A DNA stretch of 64,000 nt from Thecaphora thlaspeos. Lineage: Eukaryota; Basidiomycota; Ustilaginomycetes; Urocystidales; Glomosporiaceae. A model generated the notes under the pieces. The model did not search any database, was not told the DNA's origin, and was given only the letters and a program-made list of their open reading frames with translations. The first letter of the stretch is position 1. Each line of letters starts with the position of its first letter. Below, one piece after another: positions 10,162-19,578 of the stretch. The translations under genes and the position numbers were made by a program. The stretch lies in contig UWYS01000008.1 of assembly GCA_900291925.1 (NCBI GenBank), forward strand, positions 62,001 through 126,000, written 5' to 3'.

Positions 10162-13100
10162 ATGGCGCAAATACCCACAGGCACCATCGCCTCGAACCGG
10201 TCCACCGAGTTCGAGCGCAGCCCTTCGCCCATGCAGGAAGCGGAGAATGACGAGAAGCACTCGTTCGACGACAGCAAGGAGATCGACCTCGACCACGACC
10301 TCGAGGCGGGTACCGGCATCATTGACGCCTCGGTCCTCGCCAAGGCGACTCCCGCCGCTAGCGGTGCCACCACGTTCGAGAGATACGGGACCTCGCGCAG
10401 TGCTCGTCCGCGCGTCCAGCTCGACAACAAGGCGCTCGAGCGAACGCACAGCATCACCCCGTCGGTGCGCGGTCCCAGTCGCTTCGAGGCAGGCGCCAAG
10501 GTCCCGGGAGAGTTCAAGACTCTCAGCATTCAGCTCTCTCAGGGCGGCCTCAACGACCACATCGAGAAGAAAAAGCGCGAGCAGAAAACGGTCAAAGGTG
10601 CGTTCCATCTTGGACGGTTCTCTCCCGTCTGCGCGCATCTGTGGCGACAGCGGAAAAGAGGGAACCCGACCACCACCTCGCCAGACCCTGAGCGAATGCC
10701 GTATGTTGACCGTTCCACGATCCTGCCCTCCTGTGCCCGTTCCGGGGTGCTCTCTCGCTCTCGCTCTCGCTCTCCCTCACCTTTCCTTTCTCTCCCTCTG
10801 GTAGAACTTTCGGAGCTCGACTGGCACAAGATCAGCGTCGACGAGGCGCTCAAGCGTCTCGGATCCGCCTCCGACACCGGTCTCGAAGCCTCGCAGGCCG
10901 AGCGCCGCCTCAAGCAGTACGGTCGCAACGAGATGTCGAAGCCGCCGAGCCAGTGGGCTCGCAAGCTGTTCGGCTACGTCTTTGGCGGCTTCGGCACCCT
11001 GCTCGTCATCGGCTCCGTCATCTGCTTCATCGCCTGGAAGCCGCTGGGCAATCCGAATCCGCAGATCTCGAATCTCGCGCTCGCCTGCGTCCTGATGTTT
11101 GTCGTCGTGCTCCAGGTCGCCTTCAACGCCTACCAAGACTTTTCGACGAGCCGGATCATGGCGTCGATCGCCGGGATGATGCCCGAGGAGGTGCTCGTCC
11201 TGCGCGACGGCGAACGACGCTCGATCCCCGCCGCCGAGATGGTGCAGGGCGACATTATCGTCATCACGCTCGGCAGCAAGATTGCGGCCGACTGCCGGCT
11301 GATCGCGACGTCCGAGGCCAAATTTGACCGCAGCGTCATCACAGGCGAGGCTGAGGCCATCTCGGGGACCCTCGACATGACCGAGGACAACTACCTTGAG
11401 ACGCGCAACATTGCGCTCGCCGGTACCAGCTGCGTCAACGGCTCGGCGCTCGGCCTCGTCGTCGCGACTGGCGACACGACCATCTTTGGCCGGATCGCCA
11501 AGATGACCAACCGACCCAGGACGGAGCTGACCACGCTGGAAAAGGAGATCCGCATCTTTGTCTACACGGTCGCCGCGATCGCGCTGGGGATCGCGCTTGT
11601 CTGCGTCATCATCTGAGCCGCCTACCTCCGCCCCAAGCACCCGGGCTTCCTCTCGACGTCGGCGCTGCTGGTCAATGTAGTCTCGGTCCTTGTCGCCTTC
11701 ATCCCCGAGGGTATGCCGATCGCTGTCACGCTCTCGCTCACCGCGACCGCTCGCAAGATGGCCAAGTCCAAGATCCTCTGCAAGCAGCTCTCCACCTGCG
11801 AGACGCTCGGCGCCATCTCGGTGCTCTGCTCCGACAAGACGGGCACCTTGACCGGCAACCAGATGACCGTCACCACCGTCGGCCTGCTTGGCTTCGAGTC
11901 GAACCCTCTGGACGCGCGCGACCACATCACCACCGGCGGACCGCTCGCATCGCCTTTCGTCTAGCTCCAGGTCACGGGCGCCATCTGCAATGCCGCCGTG
12001 TTCGACGCCACCTCGTCCCACCTTCCCGTCCGCGAGCGCAAGATCCACGGCGACGCCACCGACAGCGCGGTCCTCAAGATGGCCGAGGAGATGGGGGGTG
12101 TCCAGGAGGCGGTCCGTCCCTGGTCGACCAGGTACCAGCTCGGCTTCAACTCGAAGAACAAGTTCATGCTCAAGCTTGTCGAGACGAGGAGCGCCGAAGC
12201 GGTCCGCCGCGCCATGACCGACGCCGAGGCGTGCGACTTTGATGCCGAGCGCGACCTGCTGCTGCTGGCCAAGGGCGGTCCGGACGTGCTGCTGAAGCGG
12301 AGCGCCTACGCGCTCGACGCCTCGGGCGCCGTGGTCCCGCTGACCAACGACGTGCGCCACTCGCTGATCGCCACGCAGTCGGCCTGGTCGTCGCGAGGCC
12401 AGCGCGTCATCCTGCTGGCGCGCCGCATCGTCAAGCATTCGATGCTCGATACGTCGATCGCCGTCGAGGACGCGGCGCTCGCGCTCAACGTCGAGCTGAC
12501 CGTCGTCGGGCTGGTGGGGATCGTCGACCCTCCTCGCCCGAAATCCCGGAAGTGGTCAAGACATGCCGCGGTGCCGGCGTGCGCTTCTTTATGGTGACGG
12601 GCGACTTCCAGCTGACGGCCGAGGCCATCGCTCGCCAGTGCGGGATCGTGACGACGGACAAGGTGCAGCGCTTCGACGACATGGCCGACGCCGCGCTACC
12701 CGAGTACGACACGTACGCCGACAACGACGCGCGTCCGCAGCGCGCCCTCAGCCTGACGGGCGGCGACCTGATGCGCATGTCCGAGGCCAGCTGGGAGCAG
12801 TGCTGCCGCTTTGACGAAATCGTCTTTTCGCGCACCATGCCGGAGCAGAAGCTGCGCATCGTCAAGGAGTTTCAGGCACGCGGCGGATGCGTCGGCATGA
12901 CGGGCGACGGCGTCAACGATGCGCCTTCGCTCAAGCAGGCCGACATCGGCATCGCCATGGGCGGCGGCTCGTCGGTGGCCATGGAGGCGGCCGACATGGT
13001 GTTGCTCGAGAGCTTTTCGAGCATCGTCGATGCGCTTCTCTACGGTCGCCTCGTCTTTTGCAACCTCAAGAAGACGGTGGGCTACCTCCTGCCCGCCGGG

Positions 13101-13810
13101 ACGTTTGCCGAGCTGTGGGCGGTGCTGCTGTCTTTCTTCTTTGGCCTGCCGCAGATCCTGAGTAACCTGCAGATGATCTTCGTCTGCATCTGGACGGACC
13201 TTGCACCTTCTCTCGCGCTCTGCTACGAGAAGCCGGAGTCGGACCTGCTGAAGCGCAAGCCGCGCAACGTCAAGACGGACCGTCTGGCCGACTGGAAGCT
13301 GCTGGTGCAGGCCTACTTTGTCGTGGGCTTACCTCTTACCGTCATATCGTGCGCCATGGGATTCTGGTGGATGGAACGACACGGGATCCCCTTTAGCGAC
13401 ATATGGCTTCACTACGGCGGCGGCAAGATCCAGATGGAGGATCTGGACCACTTTGACGAGGTGCTGTACCAGGCCAACGCCATCTACTTTTTCGGGCTGG
13501 TGATCCAGCAGTGGTTCAACCTGCTGGGGTGGCGGACGCAGAAGCTGAGCCTGGTGCAGCAGCTACCCATCGGCAATCGCGTCACGCAGAACCTCTACCT
13601 GTTCCCGGCCATGGCGTTTGCGTTGATCCTCGCCGTCTTCCTCTCCTACATCCCGGCGTTCCAGCGGGTGTTCCTTACACGCGGGGCATTCCCGTCGAGC
13701 ACTTTTTCCTGCCCATGGCGTTTGGAGTGGGCGTACTCCTGCTGGAGGAAGGGAGGAAGTACGTCGTTCGACGACACCCTCGCAGCTTCGTGGGAAAGAT
13801 GGCTTGGTGA
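10162..13810 (+). pseudogene. Alkali-cation P-type ATPase (Na+/K+-type, ACU-like), disrupted
   Basis: Would encode an about 1,145-residue P-type ATPase moving Na+/K+ across the plasma membrane, close to fungal type IIC/ACU pumps. Exon 1 10162-10597, intron 10598-10804 (KTVK|ELSELDWHK), then to 13810. Motifs: SVITGEAEAISG (actuator), CSDKTGTLTGNQMT with the phosphorylated Asp near nt 11836, FMVTGDFQLTAEAIA, MTGDGVNDAPSLKQADIGIA, and WTDLAPSLALCYEKPE in the last membrane segments. Lesions: TGA at 11614-11616 after ALVCVII, where Trp is likely (TGG to TGA); TAG at 11962-11964 (likely GAG to TAG); -1 near 12540 (DPPRP|EIPEVVK); -1 near 13672 (FQRVF|YTRGIPVEHFF). Both shifts fit loss of one C. All catalytic motifs survive, so inactivation is recent or the lesions are sequence errors. 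Confidence 0.82.
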
Positions 13811-14358
13811 TGCGCTCCGTTGACCTGTATCGCATCGCTGTGTATACTGTGACGACCCCTTCCAGACCCGACGACTAGGCGCGTACCACCTACAGTACCT
13901 AGAAGCGTGCCCCTTATGCACGTTGACGACGTATACCAGGGCTCTTGGTTTTTCCCTCTCTGCCCAACATCTTGGCCAGTCACGCTGTAACGCGCCAGAT
14001 GCATGTCGATAGCACCAGTGTTACGACTCCTAGACGCCTTGACGCCTTGACGCCTTGACGAAATAGACGCCATGACGATTCGAGGATGAACGGCTGGCGT
14101 GGCACGACTGTGCGTGGAAAGGGCGATAGGCGAGTGGGGCCACGGGACGAGGCTAGAATTACCTGTCGCACGGGAAAGCTGGCGTGGGCCGCCTGTTGCA
14201 GGCCCTTGTTCCGAAGGCCGTGGCCGACGGCGGCCATTTCCTCACGTCGGATGTCATCGCCACCAATCCATCCTCCTCCACCATCGTCATTTATCCTCTA
14301 AATTCCTCTTCTGCAGCGACACGGCCGGATCGCATCAACACACACCCACGGATACAGC
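13811..14358. other. Intergenic region
   Basis: 548 bp between the ATPase 3' end and NUP2. Contains a short 8-bp tandem (GACGCCTT x3, about 14035-14058) and the presumed NUP2 promoter with pyrimidine tracts at about 14268-14300. Confidence 0.55.
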
Positions 14359-16260
14359 ATGAAGAGACAGGCGGCAAAGCAGATGCGACGAGAAGACGGC
14401 GACGACGACGACGAAGAAGCCCAGGATGTGAGCGCACAGGTTGTCGCTCCCGTACGTAGCTCCCCCGCTCCTCGTCTTTCTCGAACCGCCTTCGCAACCT
14501 CGCTTGCTTCGTCTTGGGTACTGATCAACCTCACCTCTTCTTTCTTCCATCGTTCTGCACCCCCCTTCACTCATTCACGACACAGTCCCCGGCAACAGAA
14601 GGACGAAAGTACGTAATCTCGCCCCTCGTTCGTCGCCCTTGACCTCGCTGCTTCTCTGCTGACCGCGCCTCCCTTGCTCCCTTACCCTGCCTTGTGATGC
14701 CGACCAAACAGGATCCGCGGTCTACCCAAACGCCGTATTGCCGGCTCACCAGCCGTCGAAGGCTCGCCAGCGACACCCAGCTTCAGCTTCGGCGCCGCTA
14801 CACCCCAGGCCTCTCCCATACCCGCCGGCAGTACACCCACCTCTTCCTTTGGCTCGCCGGCACAGCCTCAGAAGGCCGAGGGAGAAGCCGCTAAGCCGGT
14901 ACGTCCTTCGCCTCCTCGCCCTTGCTGCACACCCCTGACCGAGCATAGAATGCTGATAGCGTGTCTTGATGTCCCTTGGAAACAGGCAAACCCCTTTGCA
15001 GCGTTTGGCGGGTTTGGAAAGGCCGCGTCGACCAGCACCGCAGCACTCGTCGCTGCGCCAAAGGTCGCCTCACCTTCCTTCTCCTTTGGCGGGTCGGGCA
15101 ACACCCCCTCTTCCTTTTCCACGACACCGACCAAGCCGCCCTCTTCGACATCGAGCTTCCTCTCCAACGTTGTCGCTTCCACCTCTTCGCCCGCCGCCGA
15201 TTCCGCTTCACCAACGACGATGCAGACGACGCCCTCGGGGGAGAAAGATCGCTACACCTCTCTGCGCGGCCTCAACGTCTCCATTCAGAAGGCACTTGCG
15301 TCTCAACTCGAGAAGCGCTTGAAGGAGGATGCGTTTGTTGATCTCTCCAAGCTGCTCAAGGAGGCCGAGAGCCAGTACTCCAAGCACAGGGGCGAGATCG
15401 AGGCCAAGGCCAAGACGGCGACGGGCAAGAGTGGAGTAGAGGTGAATGGCTCCAACACGACAGCGTTGACGGGTACGAACAAAATCGAGACGGAGCGGAA
15501 ACCAGCGACGACGACGGCGACTGCTTTCGCGTTTACGCCCGTCTCTGCACCGGCTTTCGGCGCGTCGACCTCAAACACAACTCCAGCCGCGCCCTTTACC
15601 TCGTCGACGTTATCATCGAAGAAGGAGGAGGAGAAGGAGGGAAGCATCACCTCCTCTGCTCCGCCGAAATCCAACCTTCCAAGCGGCGGCTTCACGTTCG
15701 GCGGTAAAGCGGTCTCGTCCGCACCGAGCACTTCGCCTTCTGCCTCCTCAACTTTGCAAGGCTGTGGACCTAAGTTCGACATTCCAAAGGGAGGATTTTC
15801 CTTTGCGGGCATGAAGCCCGTCTCATCTACACCTGCAAAAGACCAGAACGCCGAGACGGAAGAAGAAGAGTCAAAGTCGAAACCCTCCAACGCAAGCGGC
15901 AGTGTGAATGCATCACCACATCGCTTCACGTTCGGCACATCTTCACCCTCTACCCCGACGTCCTCCTCCCCGTCTAGTTCATTTGGAACTTTCAAAGCAC
16001 CCACCATCTCCACTGGATTCACGTTTGGTTCATCTACACCTTCCTCTTCACCATCATTATCATCATCATCATCCGTTGGAAACGCACCGTCAACGGGAAC
16101 GGGACCACTCGCCTTTGGTTCTACGATGACAACTCCATTCGCTAATATCTCGGGTGTTGAAAAACCAGGTACTTTTTCCTTTGCAAGTGGTAAAATCGCT
16201 TTTGCGACACCATCTTTTCAAAAGGACGGTGACGGTGAGAAGAAGGATGATGAAAAGTAA
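14359..16260 (+). CDS. NUP2: Nup2/Nup50-type FG nucleoporin
   Basis: Mobile nuclear-basket nucleoporin that helps importin-alpha recycling. Exons 14359-14451, 14586-14608 (23 nt), 14712-14898 and 14986-16260 give 525 aa. The N-terminus MKRQAAKQMRRE, an acidic patch and the motif RKIRGLPKRRIAGS are diagnostic of the Nup50/Nup2 importin-alpha-binding segment; the motif is assembled across the 23-nt exon. The rest is Ser/Thr/Pro-rich with scattered FG motifs (FSFGAAT, FGGFG, FTFGGK, FTFGTS, FTFGSS). A helical segment (KDRYTSLRGLNVSIQKALA) lies near residue 185. No C-terminal Ran-binding domain is visible: the frame ends KDGDGEKKDDEK, unlike yeast Nup2. Identity rests mainly on the N-terminal motif and FG content. 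Confidence 0.8.
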
Positions 16261-16665
16261 AAAAAAAACAAAAAACAAAAAAGAAAGGGAAGTGAAGAAG
16301 AAGGGAAGGAAGGGGAAGCAAGGATAGTTCCAGGTTGCTTTTGGACGTGTTTTAGAAAGGCTTGCTTTGCCGAGGTTGCATCTATGCGGATCAGGATGAA
16401 GATGAGGAAGAGGATAGAGAGAGAGTCGAGGATGGACTTCATTACAGTTCCAGTTATCTTCATCCTACGGATACTCCAGACTGTCGGTCTTCTGTGACCT
16501 TGAAGCACAGTCGACTTTCAAGCTCCGTCGAAGCTCACGCGCACAGGTAGGTCCGAACGGGCGATACGTCTGGGATCGTTGGTCGAGAGTGTCATGCTCT
16601 AATTCGATGTGGCAAGTATCAACGATCTCGCCTGCCCCCTTTTCCCTGACAGGATGATCCGCGCG
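16261..16665. other. Convergent 3' regions
   Basis: 405 bp between the convergent NUP2 and WD40 genes; A-rich just after the NUP2 stop (16259-16290). Nothing gene-like seen. Confidence 0.6.
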
Positions 16666-18749
16666 TTACACCTTAAGCGCCCTGACCGTGTTGCCCGCGG
16701 CCATGGCGATCCAGTCGCTTTCCGGCGGAGCGTGTCCGTTCCACTGCTGCTGCTGCTGCTGCTGTTGGGAGGAAGCGGTGAACTCGTTCCATTCCTGCAC
16801 CACGCTCCTCTGTCCACCGCCCGTGCCTGCTGTTCCGCCACCGGTCCCTCCCGCGGCGCCCCCTCCGCCTCCTGCACGCAGCCAGGCGACGTTGTTGACC
16901 ATGTCGCTCGTGGGCGTCGTGTACGCCAAAAAGGGTACCTCGGCTCCGATCCCCATGATCGAGCCGGTCATCGACGACGGACCCGGGCTACCGGCCATCG
17001 AACCAGCGCTGTACGCCATCGACGCGTTCGATGCAGGGCTGGCGGCGTGTCTGTTGCGCGATCTCCGACCCTGCGCCGAGGCGGTCCGCAGCGTCGTAGA
17101 GGCGAGGTCGTACACCAGCACCTGTGCGTCATCGGCGGCCGAACAGACCATGCCCTTCGACGGTCCGAGCGACCCGTGCCCGCTGCTCGGTGGACCCCAG
17201 GCGATTGCGTTGACCGAGGCCGAGTGGCCGCGTAGCTCGAGGATCGGCGAACCGGGCGCGCGCACGTCGAGAATCTGGACGCTGTCGCTCTCGAGGTGGA
17301 AGGTGGCGAGGTAGTTGGCGTCCCACGGGTTAAAGGCGATGCGGAGGAGCGGCGTGGCGGGCACGCCGCCGCGCGTCGAGGCAGCGCGGCTGCTGGTGGT
17401 GCTGAGCGAGGTCCCTGGCCGGGACTCGGTGGGCCCGGGGACCGTACCCGTCTCGTAGATGATGGTCGAGTGCTCCAGGCTCCGCAGGTCGAACACCCGG
17501 ACGCTGCCGTCCGCGCCGACCGAGGCGAACACGTCGGCCGAGCCGGGGCACCAGTCGACGTCGTAGACCTCGCGATCGTGCGCGATCAGCTGCGTCAGCG
17601 CCGTCCGCGTCGGGAGGTCCCATATTGTGCAGGTCGTGTCGATCGAGGACGTAACGATCAGGTTGGGCGAGGGCGTGTTCCACGAGAACGACGTCAGCGG
17701 CGCCGGCGGCGATGTCGTGTTCTTGGACTGAGAGTGGTTGGGCGAAGGCGGGAGAAAGGCGAGGGCAGAAAGTGGGGATCAGCACGGCCGAAAGCAACAG
17801 CAGCACGGAGCACCTGTCTTGGCGCCGCAGAGACGGCGACGACTCACATGTGCCAGCACGCTCTTTTCTCTTAGCGCGAAGCGGAGCTTCTGCGCCGAGT
17901 CGGCCCCCGCTTGCCCTACGTAGCTGGACCGGTACGAGTCTTCGTCCCCTCCTCCGTAGGCCCTGCCGCCGTCTGAATTCCGATGGACCTCCCAGATCCG
18001 CAGGCAGTCTGCGGTGCTCGCCAAAAGCTCGCGGTCCGGGTAGTTATCCAAGCCAGGCCGGCCGTCGTCTGCGCTGCTAGAGTTGCGCGCCTTTGCGCCC
18101 CACGACCCGCGCTTGGCCATCTTTGTGGTGGGCGAGGCGTAGCCGCGTTCGGTGCGATCGCGCTCGCGCTCCGACGACGGTCCGCGCGAGTGGGACGATG
18201 CATCGGCGAGCGTCGAGGGCTGGAAGCCGAGCTTTGTCGGTGGGTAGGGGTGCGAAGCATCTGCGAGGAGCTGGAGCGAGCCGGGGTCGTCGGACGTGAA
18301 GCCGAGGATTTGGATGCGGTTGGTGTACTGCTCGACAAAGGAGCCGACGGCGAGCCGCGCCGAGTCTGGGACGGGCGGAGAGGCGGCGTGGCCGTGCGGG
18401 TACTCGTCCTGGTTCCTAGCCAGCGGCGAGGGCGAGGGCGGGATATAGCGCGAGGACGAGGATGAGTTGCGCGGATGGCTGTAGGCCGAGAGCGACGACG
18501 ACGATCCGGCGGACGACGACGATGAAGGGTGATTTGACCATGCCAACGCAAATACGGGCCCTGTGAGATACGGAGGGTTTTCGGACGGTCAAAGAGGTCA
18601 GGAGAGCAGGAGGGAGGAGGGGCGGGTCAGCCGCTGTGATTGGAAGAAAGGTGGAGGTGACGGGAACAGGGCAGAGCCGCAAAGAGAGAGCGAGAGCAAG
18701 ACGGGGTCCGTCTCAACCTACATGGCGCTGCGTACTCGACGGCCGACAT
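16666..18749 (-). CDS. WD40 protein of the DCAF7/WDR68 (HAN11/TTG1) family
   Basis: WD40 scaffold that in other eukaryotes binds DYRK-type kinases and CUL4-DDB1. Exons 18749-18722 (28 nt), 18560-17848 and 17727-16666 give 600 aa. Exon 1 encodes MSAVEYAAP and one base of the Trp completed in exon 2 ([12 protein letters not shown]), matching the family start YEAPWTVYAMNW. Diagnostic blocks: [77 protein letters not shown] and [20 protein letters not shown]. It is longer than animal orthologues (about 340 aa) because of Ser-rich and Gln-rich inserts in the N-terminal half and between the last blades. The ordinary-looking ATG at 18541 is out of frame, so the short first exon is needed. Confidence 0.88.
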
Positions 18750-19578
18750 GGCAGGCAGGGGGTGAGCTTGCGAGGCGGGCGCTAGCTGGCAAGCCCAAGG
18801 GTGAAAGAGGATGGCTCCGTGACGCTGCAGAGGCCAAGGGGCGCGGGAGCGTGTGCACAGAAGGACAGAGGCTTGTTGCTGGCGCTGCTACCGCCAGTCG
18901 TCGGCTCGGAAGGTAGGCCGATGCCTCTGGGGCCCTTAACAAGGCACTCCTAGGCGTCAACAGGGCACCGCGCTGCGGAGCGAAGTTGTCCAGGTGTCGA
19001 GCGGTCCCCGATTGAAGCTCTTCGACTGGCTATACTGGACGCGGGATAAGAGAGGAGTGATTGCTGAAAGCAACGTCTTGCCGTCCGTCGATCCAGGTGT
19101 CGCTGGTTCTGGTGAGTCGAAGTGCGGGAGGCTAGCAAGTGCGACGATGATGTAAGGCCGAACGCCGGAAGGCTGGGCGGGCCGCGTGCGTCTTTCCGTT
19201 GTCGTCGCCGGCCTGTGCCGTCCGCGGATGCGATGCGCTGGCTAATGGCTGGAGAGAGGATGGACAACGACACACAACAAGCCGAGGTCCAAGGGTCAAA
19301 GTGCGGCGGCCTGCCTTGTTTCTCGTCGTTGAGCTGCCCGACTGAACTGCCTGCCCCGCGACCTTAATGCACGGAGCACCATCCCGGTCCGCCCGCGCAG
19401 CCGGAGCCGAGCCGAGTAGGGCGGCCAGGGGGAAAAAGAGGAAGATGTGGAGCAGCCCGCAGCTACATCAGTCCCTCGTTTCGACAACCATCCCCTCCTT
19501 GCTGCCTATTCATCCTTGACTTCTAGCCTTGCTCCTTCCGCCATTGAAGGGACTGTCTGATCCCCATCTGCCGCCGAG
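18750..19578. promoter_or_regulatory. Divergent promoter region, WD40 gene / Med1-like gene
   Basis: 829 bp between two divergently transcribed genes, presumably holding both promoters and 5' leaders. C/T-rich sequence precedes the Med1-like ATG. No ORF with family resemblance. Confidence 0.5.

Noticed and set aside
10777..12438. 553-codon antisense ORF opposite the P-type ATPase
   Set aside because: GC-rich coding DNA with strong third-position bias leaves long open frames on the opposite strand. Its composition is repetitive and charged without any family motif; the + strand carries the ATPase motifs.
5334..13810. Programmed frameshifting or stop readthrough in the two transporter genes
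   Set aside because: Two stops plus two shifts per gene, at unrelated sites and without slippery heptamers, are better explained by decay or sequence error.
18539..18541. ATG as start of the WD40 gene
   Set aside because: Out of frame with the conserved WD40 coding sequence; the 28-nt upstream exon restores the family N-terminus.
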